Shown here: positions 14,444 through 23,357 of the stretch, one piece after another | How positions within the stretch are numbered: position 1 is the stretch's first letter | How the letters are laid out: the number at the start of each line of letters is the position of its first letter | NCBI RefSeq assembly: GCF_001426405.1 | Contig: NZ_LMEP01000026.1 | Coordinates: 231,847 to 295,846, forward strand | DNA length: 64,000 bases | From: Streptomyces sp. Root1304 | Lineage (GTDB): Bacteria > Actinomycetota > Actinomycetes > Streptomycetales > Streptomycetaceae | Reading direction: 5' to 3' | Program-made: the position numbers and the translations under genes | Notes under the pieces: model-generated | What the model saw: the letters and a program-made list of their open reading frames with translations, nothing else | What the model was told of the DNA's origin: nothing | The model's database searches: none

Positions 14444-16468
14444 TTACGGGAAGGTCAGCTTGAAGCTGTTGATGTAGCCGGTGTCGATCGACGCCTTGTC
14501 CTGGACGCGGAGCTTCCAGGCACCGTTGGCGACCTCGGAGGAGGCGTTCACGGTGTACGTCTGCTGGATGTTGTCGGCGCTGCCGCCGGCCCGGTTGCTC
14601 AGGTTGTAGACCGAGCCGTCGGGGGCGATCAGGTCGACGACGAGGTCACCGATGTAGGTGTGGACGATGTCCACGCCGACCGAGAGGTTGCTCGGCGCGT
14701 TGCCGGTGATGCCGGTGACGTTGACCGTCGAGGTGACCGCGGCGCCGTTGTCCGGGACCGAGACGTCGGCGGTGTTCTCGAAGGAGGTGCCGGTGGGCGG
14801 GGTGCCGCCGCCGGAGCGCGGGCCCACGTTGATGGCGGCGAAGGAGTCCTCGACCGCCTTGACCTCGGGGCTGCCCGCGCCGTACAGCTCGGTGGCCGCC
14901 GCGACGGCACCCGTGCGGGCGCCGGCGTAGTTGGTCGAGGAGCCGAACTTGGTGGTGAGCGCCTTGAACCAGATCAGCCGGGCCTTGTCGATGCCGATGC
15001 CGGTGACCGGCAGGCCGTCGGAGGTCGGCGAGTCGTAGTTCACGCCGTTGACGGTCTTGGCGCCGCTGCCCTCGGAGAGCAGGTAGAAGAAGTGGTTCGC
15101 CGGGCCCGAGGAGTAGTGGACGTCGATCGAACCGATGCCCGAGTACCAGGCGTCCTTGGACGAGCCGTCCTTGCTCGGCTTGTCCATGTAGCGCAGCGGG
15201 GTGCCGTTGCCGCGGATGTCGATCTTCTCGCCGACGAGGTAGTCGCCCTTGTCGTTGGCGTTGTTGGCGTAGAACTCGACCGCCGCCGCGAAGATGTCCG
15301 AGGTGGCCTCGTTGAGGCCGCCGGACTCGCCGCTGTAGACGAGGCCCGCGGTGTTGGAGGTGACGCCGTGCGTCATCTCGTGCGCGGCCACGTCGATGGA
15401 GGTGAGCGGCTTGGCGTTGTTCGTGCCGTCGCCGTAGGTCATGCAGAAGCAGGAGTCGGACCAGAACGCGTTCACGTAGGCGTTGCCGTAGTGGACGCGG
15501 GAGTACGCGCCGACGCCGTCACCCTTGATGCCGGTGCGGCCGTGCACGTTCTTGTAGTAGTCCCACGTGAGGGCGGCGCCGTAGTGGGCGTCCGCGCCCG
15601 CGGTCTCCTTGTTGGAGGCGAGGCCGTTGCCCCACGTGTCCGTGGTGTTGGAGAACAGCGTCCCGGTGCCCGACGTACCGCCGTTGAGGTTGTACGTCTT
15701 GTGGTTGCCGCGGCCGGTGTCGGTCAGCGTGTACGAGGGCGCGGTGCCGAGGGTCACCTGGCCGCTGTACTGCGTGTTGCCGATGCCGGTCTCGATGGCC
15801 TGCCACTCGTAGAGCTTCGCGCCGGACTTCGCGTCCGTCACGACGTGCAGCTCGTTCGGGGTGCCGTCGTGCTGGAGGCCGCCGACGACGGTCTCGTACG
15901 CGAGGACGGGCGCGCCCTGGGCCATCCACACGACCTTGCGCGGGGCGCGGTCGGCGGCGGCCTTCTTCGAGCCCTCCGCGGCGGCGAGGCCGAGGGCCTG
16001 CTTCTCGGCGGCGGCCGGGGCGACGGCGGCGGCGAGGTCGACCCCCGCGAGCGCGGCGCGGTTGGACTTGATGACCCCGGTGGTGGCGCCGGCCTTGGAC
16101 TCGGCGACGATCAGGTCACCGCCGAGGACGGGCAGTCCGGCGTAGGTGCGCTCGTAGCGCGTGTGGGTCGTGCCGTCGCGGTCCTGGACGACGTCGCGGA
16201 CGACCAGCTTCTCCTGGGCGCCGAGGCCGAGGGACTTGGCCGTCGCGGCCTTGTCGGCGTCCGCCGCCTTGATGAGCGCGGCGCGCTCGTTGGGCGAGAG
16301 GTCGGCCGGCAGCTTGCCGGGGTTGGGCTTGCCGGCGGACAGCGCCGACGGGGCCGCCGCGAAGGGGTCGGCCGAGGCGGTACCGGCCTGCACACCGATG
16401 GTGAGCATGGCGGCGGCAGCGATCAGGGCGCCGGTCGCGGTGGCACGACGGCTGGGCGTGGATCTCAC
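14444..16468 (-). CDS. secreted neutral zinc metalloprotease, M4 family with P/Homo B domain
   Basis: 674 residues, extracellular endopeptidase. Sec signal peptide (RRATATGALIAAAAMLTIGV, cleavage near ASA-DPFAA), FTP/PepSY propeptide to about residue 220, then thermolysin-type catalytic domain with HEMTHGVTSNTAG (two zinc His and catalytic Glu), GGLNEATSDIFA (third zinc ligand) and DVHYSSGPANHFFYLLSEG (transition-state His). The C-terminal ~115 residues (SFENTADVSVPDNGAAVTST onward) are a P/Homo B beta-sandwich that folds or anchors the protein. GTG 16468 follows AAGGAG. Monocistronic. It corresponds, from memory, to the neutral protease found at this locus in S. coelicolor. Confidence 0.93.
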   Translation of the reverse strand: MRSTPSRRATATGALIAAAAMLTIGVQAGTASADPFAAAPSALSAGKPNPGKLPADLSPNERAALIKAADADKAATAKSLGLGAQEKLVVRDVVQDRDGTTHTRYERTYAGLPVLGGDLIVAESKAGATTGVIKSNRAALAGVDLAAAVAPAAAEKQALGLAAAEGSKKAAADRAPRKVVWMAQGAPVLAYETVVGGLQHDGTPNELHVVTDAKSGAKLYEWQAIETGIGNTQYSGQVTLGTAPSYTLTDTGRGNHKTYNLNGGTSGTGTLFSNTTDTWGNGLASNKETAGADAHYGAALTWDYYKNVHGRTGIKGDGVGAYSRVHYGNAYVNAFWSDSCFCMTYGDGTNNAKPLTSIDVAAHEMTHGVTSNTAGLVYSGESGGLNEATSDIFAAAVEFYANNANDKGDYLVGEKIDIRGNGTPLRYMDKPSKDGSSKDAWYSGIGSIDVHYSSGPANHFFYLLSEGSGAKTVNGVNYDSPTSDGLPVTGIGIDKARLIWFKALTTKFGSSTNYAGARTGAVAAATELYGAGSPEVKAVEDSFAAINVGPRSGGGTPPTGTSFENTADVSVPDNGAAVTSTVNVTGITGNAPSNLSVGVDIVHTYIGDLVVDLIAPDGSVYNLSNRAGGSADNIQQTYTVNASSEVANGAWKLRVQDKASIDTGYINSFKLTFP

Positions 16469-16692
16469 GCAGACTCCTTATGCGAGGGGGGTACCGGCGG
16501 GCTTGGGTGAGTCCGTCCGGGCGGAGCAAGGAGAGCTGTGGAGCACGTACTTGTGACGCGTTACTCGTTCGGGTGAAGCGGTGAACGATGGTGCGAAGGA
16601 CCGGGGAGAGAGTGACAGGAATGACGGGGACCTGTCAGGACCGCGTCAACAAGTTGGCCGGAAATCGTCCGGTGCCCGATGGGCCGTGTTCG

Positions 16693-17604
16693 TTAACCGG
16701 ACGTTTCGTCGATCATGGCCGCGATGCCGTCCAGTGTTCGCCCGAGCCCGAATTCGAAGAGTGTCCGCAGATCGAGACCGAACCCGCCGTCGTGCGTCAC
16801 CGAGGCCAGTTCGGGGTACGAGCCCGCCGATTGGATCGCGTCGAATCGTGGCTCGTTCTGTTCCATCCACTCGTCGTCGGAGATGCCCGAATCCTGACGC
16901 GCCTGCTCCTCCAGGTCGTCCGCCATCGACAGTCCCTGCACGAAGGCGAAGATCACCAGATGGGTGTGCAGCTTCTGCCCCGCCGTCAGCGGAGTGCCCC
17001 GCAGCGCCCGCAGCACCCACTCCGTGTACGCCATCGCGTTCGGCGTCGCCACCGGCCGCGTGAACGAGGCCATCGCGTGCGCCAGCCACGGATGACGCGC
17101 GTACACCCCGCGCAGCCAGCGCGCCCCCTGCTCCAGACCCGTCCGCCAGTCCGCCGGCACCGGCCCCAACGGCGCCTCGCCGCACGCCGCGTCCGTCATC
17201 AGCCGCACCAGCTCCGGCTTGCCCGGCACATGGCGGTAGAGGCTCATCGTGGACACCCCGAGCACCGTCGCCACCCGGCGCATCGTCAGCGCGTGCAGCC
17301 CCTCCGTGTCCGCCAGCCCGAGCGCCGCCTCGACCACCCGCCCGCGCGAGAGCGGAACCGTCCCGGCCACCGCACCCGCCCTCGCGCCCGAGGCCGTCAC
17401 CACCGTGCCCACCCCCGGCTCAGGACGGACCAGACCCTCCCGGCGCAGCACCGCCAGCGCCTTCGTAGCCGTCGCCATGGCCACCCCCCACTCACGGGTG
17501 ATCGCCCGCGTGGACGGCACCCGGTCCCCGGGCGACAACTCGCCCGTCAGGACCCGGCGGCGGAGTTCGGCGGCGATCCCCAGATAGGGCGGCTCGGTCG
17601 TCAT
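16693..17604 (-). CDS. GntR-TetR hybrid repressor
   Basis: 303 residues with two DNA-binding heads: an N-terminal GntR-type winged helix (IAAELRRRVLTGELSPGDRV, STRAITREWGVAMATATKAL) and a TetR HTH (LTMRRVATVLGVSTMSLYRH) followed by the TetR_C ligand-binding/dimerisation helices. Such fusions usually repress a divergent efflux gene. Here the MFS pump at 17730 starts 125 bp away, and the gap holds two copies of a GTGCACTAG-type element, one forming a near-perfect dyad overlapping the region just upstream of this start. Inducer is probably the pump's drug-like substrate. Confidence 0.9.
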   Translation of the reverse strand: MTTEPPYLGIAAELRRRVLTGELSPGDRVPSTRAITREWGVAMATATKALAVLRREGLVRPEPGVGTVVTASGARAGAVAGTVPLSRGRVVEAALGLADTEGLHALTMRRVATVLGVSTMSLYRHVPGKPELVRLMTDAACGEAPLGPVPADWRTGLEQGARWLRGVYARHPWLAHAMASFTRPVATPNAMAYTEWVLRALRGTPLTAGQKLHTHLVIFAFVQGLSMADDLEEQARQDSGISDDEWMEQNEPRFDAIQSAGSYPELASVTHDGGFGLDLRTLFEFGLGRTLDGIAAMIDETSG

Positions 17605-17610
17605 GGCGGG

Positions 17611-17686
17611 GAGTGTACTAGTGCACTCGGACCCCTGTACGCGGCTCCGAACTGCGGCTTCCCGGCGAGCGAACGCGGTGCACTAG
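17611..17686. promoter_or_regulatory. candidate operator pair, GntR-TetR repressor
   Basis: 17611-17628 is an 18-bp dyad GAGTGTACTAGTGCACTC with a single mismatched pair; GTGCACTAG recurs at 17678-17686. The first lies 7 bp upstream of the repressor start, the second 44 bp before the MFS start, so occupancy would block both divergent promoters. Confidence 0.65.
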
Positions 17687-17729
17687 GGCGGGAGTAGCGC
17701 CGTACACACCCCGCTGCTTCCCTCCTCGC

Positions 17730-19232
17730 ATGACACTCCTCGCACCCACCGAGCCCGAGCCCGGACCCGCCCTCGCCGGCCGCCGCGAATGGACCGCCCT
17801 CGGCGTCCTCATGCTCCCGCTGCTCCTCGTGTCCATGGACGTCTCCGTCCTCTACTTCGCCATCCCCTCCATCAGCGCCGACCTGCGGCCCGGCGCCACC
17901 CAGCAGCTCTGGATCCTCGACACCTACGGCTTCGTCCTCGCCGGACTCCTCATCACCATGGGCGCCCTCGGCGACCGCCTCGGACGCCGCAGGATCCTGC
18001 TCGGCGGGGCCGCGCTGTTCGGCGTCGCCTCGGTCGCCGCCGCCTACGCCCACACCCCCGGCGCGCTCATCGGCGCCCGCGCGCTGCTCGGCGTCGCCGG
18101 AGCCTGCCTCATGCCCGCCACCCTCGCCCTCATCCGGGTGCTGTTCCCGGACCCCGGACAGCGCGCCAAGGCCGTCACCCTGTGGACCTCCGTCATGGCC
18201 GGCGGCATCTCGCTCGGACCCGTCGTCAGCGGCGCGCTCGTCGAGCACTTCTGGTGGGGGTCCGTCTTCCTCGTCAGCCTGCCCGCCATGGCCCTGCTCC
18301 TGGTCCTCGGGCCGCTGCTGCTCCCCGAGTCCAAGGGCGCCGCCGCCACCGGCCGGTTCGATGTCCTCAGTGCCGCCCTCTCGCTCGCGAGCCTGCTGAC
18401 GCTCGTCGGCGGCATCAAGGAACTCGCCAAGAACGGCTGGGCGCCCCTGCCCGCGCTCGCCGTCCTCCTCGGCCTGCTCCTCGCCGGCGTCTTCCTGCGC
18501 CGGCAGACCCGGCTCGCCCACCCCATGATCGACCTCGGCCTGCTGCGGAACCGGGCCTACGGCGGCTCCGTGCTCGTCAACCTGCTCGCCATGGCGGCGA
18601 CCGTCGGTTTCGCCGTCTTCCTCACCCAGTACCTGCAGTCCGTCCTCGGCCAGAGCCCCTTCGAGGCGGCGCTGTGGAGCCTCGTGCCCACCGGCGGCGT
18701 CCTCCTCGCCGCACCGGCCGCCGCCGGGCTCGCCGGCCGGATCGACCGCGCGTACGTCATGGCCGGCGGCTTCCTCCTCTCGGCCGCCGGCTTCGCCTGG
18801 CTCAGCGCCGTCGACCGGGCCACCCCGCTCTGGGTGGTGCTCGTCGGCGGCGCCGTCTACGCCGGCGGCCTCGTCTCCGCGATGACCCTCGCCAACGAAC
18901 TCGCCCTCGGCGCCGCCCCGCCCGAGCGCGCCGGAGCCGCCGCCGCCGTCCTCGAATCGGGCCAGGAACTCGGCGGGGCGCTCGGCATGGCGGTCCTCGG
19001 CGCGGTCGGCGCGGCCGTCTACACCTCCGCGATGCCGGCCGGGGCGCCGGCGGCCGCCAGAGAGACCCTGGGCGGCGCGCTGGCCTCCCCGGGACCGGTG
19101 CTGGAGGCGGCACGGGAGGCCTTCGTGTCGGCGATGAGCGGGGCGGCGGTGGGAGCGGCCGTGCTGATGGCGGGGGCGACGGCGCTGTCGCTGGTCCTGC
19201 TGCGGGCCCGACGGGGCCAAGAGGCCCGGTGA
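17730..19232 (+). CDS. MFS multidrug exporter, DHA2 type
   Basis: 500 residues, about 14 helices. EWTALGVLMLPLLLVSMDVS opens helix 1, with AIPSISADLRPGATQQLWIL, motif A GALGDRLGRRRILLGG and motif C region ISLGPVVSGALVEHFWWGSV, as in the EmrB/QacA group. Exports lipophilic cations or antibiotics using the proton gradient. No Shine-Dalgarno is visible before ATG 17730, suggesting a leaderless or weakly initiated message. Controlled in all likelihood by the divergent GntR-TetR repressor. Confidence 0.92.
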   Translation: MTLLAPTEPEPGPALAGRREWTALGVLMLPLLLVSMDVSVLYFAIPSISADLRPGATQQLWILDTYGFVLAGLLITMGALGDRLGRRRILLGGAALFGVASVAAAYAHTPGALIGARALLGVAGACLMPATLALIRVLFPDPGQRAKAVTLWTSVMAGGISLGPVVSGALVEHFWWGSVFLVSLPAMALLLVLGPLLLPESKGAAATGRFDVLSAALSLASLLTLVGGIKELAKNGWAPLPALAVLLGLLLAGVFLRRQTRLAHPMIDLGLLRNRAYGGSVLVNLLAMAATVGFAVFLTQYLQSVLGQSPFEAALWSLVPTGGVLLAAPAAAGLAGRIDRAYVMAGGFLLSAAGFAWLSAVDRATPLWVVLVGGAVYAGGLVSAMTLANELALGAAPPERAGAAAAVLESGQELGGALGMAVLGAVGAAVYTSAMPAGAPAAARETLGGALASPGPVLEAAREAFVSAMSGAAVGAAVLMAGATALSLVLLRARRGQEAR

Positions 19233-19279
19233 GCCCGTCCATGGGTCACGGAACCGACGGCGGCAGTGGGGGACGTGGA

Positions 19280-19386
19280 GGGGGTCGTGTTCGGGACGTA
19301 AAGCGTGATTTGTGGCGCATCGGAAACGCCCACGACGCGAGGGCGTTGCCTGCGCCGTAAATCATGCAGTCCCGAATACGACCCCC
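19280..19386. repeat. 107-bp imperfect inverted repeat between convergent genes
   Basis: Arms of about 45-50 bp face each other around a 9-bp centre (ACGACGCGA). Outer blocks GGGGGTCGTGTTCGGGAC and GTCCCGAATACGACCCCC pair with one mismatch; inner blocks GCGTGATTTGTGGCGCA / TGCGCCGTAAATCATGC and ACGCCC / GGGCGT continue the stem. It is less GC-rich than its surroundings and does not code. It could be a bidirectional terminator, a structured RNA or a MITE-like remnant. Confidence 0.75.
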
Positions 19387-19442
19387 GGAACGGCCCCCAC
19401 GGACCCACCCACGGGTCTGAACGCCCGGGGCCCGCAGGGGCC

Positions 19443-21314
19443 TCAGCCCACCAGGCTCTCGCGCCAAGCCCGGTGCAGGCCCGCGTAGTGCCCCTCCCCG
19501 GTGACCAGTTCCGACGGCGTGCCGTCCTCGACGACGCGGCCCGACTCCATCACCAGGACCCGGTCCGCGACCTCGACCGTGGAGAGGCGGTGGGCGATCA
19601 CCACGGCCGTACGGCCCGCGAGGACCGTGTCCATCGCCCGCTGCACCGCCCGCTCGCCCGGCACGTCCAGGGAACTGGTCGCCTCGTCCAGGATCAGCAC
19701 CGCCGGGTCCGCGAGCAGGGCCCGGGCGAAGGCGACCAACTGGCGCTGGCCCGCCGAGATCCGGCCGCCCCGCTTGCGTACGTCCGTGTCGTAGCCGTCC
19801 GGGAGGCCCGCGATGAACTCGTGCGCCCCGATCGCCCGCGCCGCCTCCTCGATCTCCGCGCGGCTCGCGTCCGGCCGGCCGATCGCGATGTTCTCGGCGA
19901 CCGTCCCCGAGAAGAGGAACGCCTCCTGCGTCACCATGACGACACCCCGGCGCAGTTCCGGGGTGGCCAGGTCGCGGAGGTCCACCCCGTCGAGCCGCAC
20001 CGCGCCCTCCGTCGGGTCGTAGAAGCGGGCCAGGAGCTTCGCGAGGGTCGACTTGCCCGCGCCGGTGGCGCCGACCACGGCGACCGTCTGGCCCGCCGGG
20101 ACCGTCAGGTCGAAGCGGGGCAGGACCTCGCCGCCCGTGCGGTAGGCGAACCGGACGCCTTCGAAGACGACCTCGCGGCCCGGGGCGCCCGAGCGGGCGG
20201 GAAGCGTCCGGGGCGTCGTCGTCTCGGGCACCCCCGGCTCCTGGGCGAGCAGGCCCGCGATCTTCGCGAGGGACGCGGCGGCCGACTCGTAGGAGTTGAG
20301 GAACATGCCGAGCCGGTCGATCGGGTCGTACAGCCGCCGCATGTACAGGACGGCCGCAGCGAGGACGCCCAGCTCCAGGGAGCCCGAGGCGACCCGGTAG
20401 GCGCCCCAGAGGCACATCCCGGCGACGGCGGTGTTCGCGACGAGCCGCGAGCCGATGACGTAGCGGGCCATCTCCAGGAGCGCGTCGCCGTTGCTGCGCT
20501 CGTGCCGGTGGTTGAGCACCGCGAACTCGGCGTCGTTGACCGGCTCGCGGCGGAACGCGCGGACCGGGCGGATGCCGTTCATGGTCTCCGCGAACTTCAC
20601 GATGACGCCCGCGATGGCCGTGGAACGCTCGGCGTACACCCGGCCCGCGCGCCGCCGGTACAGGCTCACCAGGAAGTAGAGCGGCAGGAAGGACGCCACG
20701 GCCACCGCCCCGATGCCCAGGTCCAGCCAGAGCAGCACCAGGGAGATCGACACGAAGGACAGGACGACGCCGATCAGCTCCTGGAGGCCCTCCGAGAGCA
20801 GCTCGCGCAGCGACTCGACGTCCGTGGTCGAGCGGGAGATCAGCCGCCCCGAGGTGTAGCGCTCGTGGAAGTCGACGCTCAGGACCTGGGCGTGACGGAA
20901 GATCCGGCCGCGCAGGTCGAGCAGGACGTCCTGGTTGACGCGGGCGGCCCCCCGGACGAAGACGTACTGGAGCAGGCCGGACAGGACCGCGCAGAGCAGA
21001 TAACCGAGCGCCACCGCGACGACCGGCCCGTGGTCGCCCGCGCGGAACGCCGGGACGCCCTTGTCGATGGCGTACGCCACCAGGAGCGGACCCGCCTGTA
21101 CGGCCGCCTCCTTGACGAGCAGGACAAGGGCCGCGAGCGCGACCCGGACGCGATGGGTGGCGAGCAGGGAGCGGAGCAGCGCGCCGGTCGCCCCGGGCGG
21201 GGTCGGCAGGTCGTCGCGGTCGAAGGGGTCGGCGGCCACCGGGGGCGCGGCCGGGGCGGCCTGCGGTCCGGTGGACGCGGTGTCGGTGATCTCGGTGAGC
21301 GTGCTGTCGGTCAT
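19443..21314 (-). CDS. ABC exporter half-transporter, catalytic subunit
   Basis: 623 residues: cytoplasmic N-terminal tail, six-helix ABC transmembrane domain, nucleotide-binding domain with Walker A VVGATGAGKSTLAK, Q-loop VMVTQEAFLFSGT, signature ISAGQRQLVAFARALLA, Walker B LILDEATSSLD with catalytic Glu, and switch His in VVIAHRLST. Start ATG 21314 overlaps the upstream subunit's stop (ATGA). With that partner it forms a heterodimeric type IV exporter, probably for lipids, peptides or drugs. Fully consensus active-site residues contrast with the partner. Confidence 0.92.
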   Translation of the reverse strand: MTDSTLTEITDTASTGPQAAPAAPPVAADPFDRDDLPTPPGATGALLRSLLATHRVRVALAALVLLVKEAAVQAGPLLVAYAIDKGVPAFRAGDHGPVVAVALGYLLCAVLSGLLQYVFVRGAARVNQDVLLDLRGRIFRHAQVLSVDFHERYTSGRLISRSTTDVESLRELLSEGLQELIGVVLSFVSISLVLLWLDLGIGAVAVASFLPLYFLVSLYRRRAGRVYAERSTAIAGVIVKFAETMNGIRPVRAFRREPVNDAEFAVLNHRHERSNGDALLEMARYVIGSRLVANTAVAGMCLWGAYRVASGSLELGVLAAAVLYMRRLYDPIDRLGMFLNSYESAAASLAKIAGLLAQEPGVPETTTPRTLPARSGAPGREVVFEGVRFAYRTGGEVLPRFDLTVPAGQTVAVVGATGAGKSTLAKLLARFYDPTEGAVRLDGVDLRDLATPELRRGVVMVTQEAFLFSGTVAENIAIGRPDASRAEIEEAARAIGAHEFIAGLPDGYDTDVRKRGGRISAGQRQLVAFARALLADPAVLILDEATSSLDVPGERAVQRAMDTVLAGRTAVVIAHRLSTVEVADRVLVMESGRVVEDGTPSELVTGEGHYAGLHRAWRESLVG

Positions 21315-23206
21315 CGGTTCCCGTTCTCCCCGGACTTGCCCTCGCCGGACATCAGCCAGGCGTACTCCTCGCTGGTCCGCAGCAGTTCCTGATGGGTGCC
21401 CACGGCCGCGATCCGGCCCCGGGACAGCAGCGCCACCCGGTCGGCCAGCATCACGGTGGACGGGCGGTGCGCCACGACCAGCGCGGTCGTCTCCCGCAGG
21501 ACCTCCCGCAGGGCCGCCTCGACCCGCGCCTCGGTGTGGACGTCGAGCGCGGAGAGCGGGTCGTCCAGGACGAGGAAGCGGGGCCGGCCGACGACCGCCC
21601 GCGCCAGCGCGAGCCGCTGCCGCTGCCCGCCGGACAGGCTCAGACCCTGCTCGCCGACCTGGGTCGCGGTGCCCTTGGGCAGCCGGTCGACGAAGCCGTC
21701 CGCCTGCGCGACCCCGAGGGCGCGCCGCAGTTCCGGCTCGCCCGCCGCACCGTCGGCGCCCATCAGGACGTTCTCCCCGACGCTCGCGGAGAACAGCGTG
21801 GGTTCCTCGAAGGCCATCGACACGAGGGACCGCAGCCGCTCCCGGTCCATCAGGGCGATGTCCTCGCCGTCGAGGAGGATGCGGCCGCCGGAGGCCTCGT
21901 GCAGCCTCGGTACGAGGGCGGTGAGCGTGGTCTTGCCGGAGCCGGTGCCGCCGACCAGGGCGAGGGTCTCGCCGGGACGGATGTGCAGGTCGACGCCGTC
22001 GAGGACGGGCGGGGAGCCCTCCGGGGCGTCGGGGTAGCGGAAGGTGACGTCCTCGAACCGGACGCCGCCGGGGGCGAGTCCGGGCGCCGGGTCCGCCTTC
22101 GGGTCCGCCGGGCCGGTGGCCGTGTCCGGTTCCACCTCGGCGTCCATCACCTCGAAGTACCGTTCCGTCGCGGTCGCCGCCTCCTGGCTCATCGCGAGCA
22201 GGAAGCCGATCGACTCCACCGGCCAGCGCAGCGCCAGCGCCGTCGACAGGAAGGCGACGAGCGTGCCCGCCGACAGGTCCCCGTCGGCGACCTGCACCGT
22301 GCCGAGGACGAGCGCCGCCCCGATGGCCAGCTCCGGTACGACGGTGATGACCGCCCAGATCATCGCGAGCAGCCGGGCCTTGGCCAGTTCCGTGCCGCGC
22401 AGCCGGCCGGAGAGCTCGCGGAAGGCGGTGGCCTGGCTGCGGTGCCGGCCGAAGCCCTTGACGATCCGGATGCCGAGGACGCTCTCCTCGACGACCGTCG
22501 TCAGGTCGCCCACCTGGTCCTGGGCGCGGCGCGCGACCAGCCCGTACCGCCCCTCGAAGACCGAGCAGACGACGACGAGCGGGATGACCGGGGTCAGCAG
22601 GACCAGGCCGAGCGACCAGTCCTGGGCGAGCAGCAGGACATAACCGGCGAGGATCGTCACGCCGTTGACCAGGAGGAACGTCAGCGGGAAGGCCAGGAAC
22701 ATCCGGACCAGCATCAGATCGGTCGTGCCGCGCGACAGCAGCTGCCCGGAGGCCCACCGGTCGTGGAAGGCGATCGGAAGCCGCTGGAGCCTGCCGTACA
22801 GCTCGGACCGCATCCGCGCCTCGACCCACGACAGCGGGCGGGCCACCAGCCAGCGCCGGAAACCGAAGAGCACCGCCTCGGCGATGCCGAGCAGCAGCAG
22901 GTACAGCGCCCCCAGCCACACCCCGCCCGGGTCGCGCTCCGCGACCGGCCCGTCGACCAGCCACTTCAGGACCAGCGGGATGACGAGCGACAGACAGGAG
23001 GCGACGATCGCGACGAACGCGGCGGTGAACAGCCGCGTCCGCACGGGCCGTACGTACGGCCAGAGACGCAGCAGGACACGGACCGTGGACCGGTCGGCGC
23101 CGGCGCCGTCATCGGTGTCGACGGCGGTGGCGGTGACGGCGGCGGTACCGGTGGCGGGTCCGGCTTCGGGACCGGGGGGCTCTGGGGCGACAGGTTTCTC
23201 GGGCAT
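21311..23206 (-). CDS. ABC exporter half-transporter, degenerate-site subunit
   Basis: 631 residues with an acidic/Ala-Thr-rich cytosolic tail, six membrane helices (YVRPVRTRLFTAAFVAIVAS onward) and an NBD: Walker A LVGGTGSGKTTLTA, signature LSLSGGQRQRLALARAVVG, H-loop VVAHRPST. The Q-loop reads MAFEEPTLFSASV (Glu instead of Gln) and Walker B ends LVLDDPLSALD, with Asp in place of the catalytic Glu, so one of the two composite ATP sites should be slow or non-hydrolytic, as in TM287/288-like exporters. First gene of the pair; ATG 23206 has a poor ribosome site. Confidence 0.92.
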   Translation of the reverse strand: MPEKPVAPEPPGPEAGPATGTAAVTATAVDTDDGAGADRSTVRVLLRLWPYVRPVRTRLFTAAFVAIVASCLSLVIPLVLKWLVDGPVAERDPGGVWLGALYLLLLGIAEAVLFGFRRWLVARPLSWVEARMRSELYGRLQRLPIAFHDRWASGQLLSRGTTDLMLVRMFLAFPLTFLLVNGVTILAGYVLLLAQDWSLGLVLLTPVIPLVVVCSVFEGRYGLVARRAQDQVGDLTTVVEESVLGIRIVKGFGRHRSQATAFRELSGRLRGTELAKARLLAMIWAVITVVPELAIGAALVLGTVQVADGDLSAGTLVAFLSTALALRWPVESIGFLLAMSQEAATATERYFEVMDAEVEPDTATGPADPKADPAPGLAPGGVRFEDVTFRYPDAPEGSPPVLDGVDLHIRPGETLALVGGTGSGKTTLTALVPRLHEASGGRILLDGEDIALMDRERLRSLVSMAFEEPTLFSASVGENVLMGADGAAGEPELRRALGVAQADGFVDRLPKGTATQVGEQGLSLSGGQRQRLALARAVVGRPRFLVLDDPLSALDVHTEARVEAALREVLRETTALVVAHRPSTVMLADRVALLSRGRIAAVGTHQELLRTSEEYAWLMSGEGKSGENGNR

Positions 23207-23357
23207 CAGGTCCGACCATACGGTTCACCACTGACACGTCTCATCCGGTTTTCCGGCCGACCTTCCCCGACGGGTTCCCGGAATGGTCTTGACCAGGCAA
23301 ACCCGCACGTCGCAGACTTGCCCGGCCCCACACGGGGGAGGCACAGGGGAGACACCG

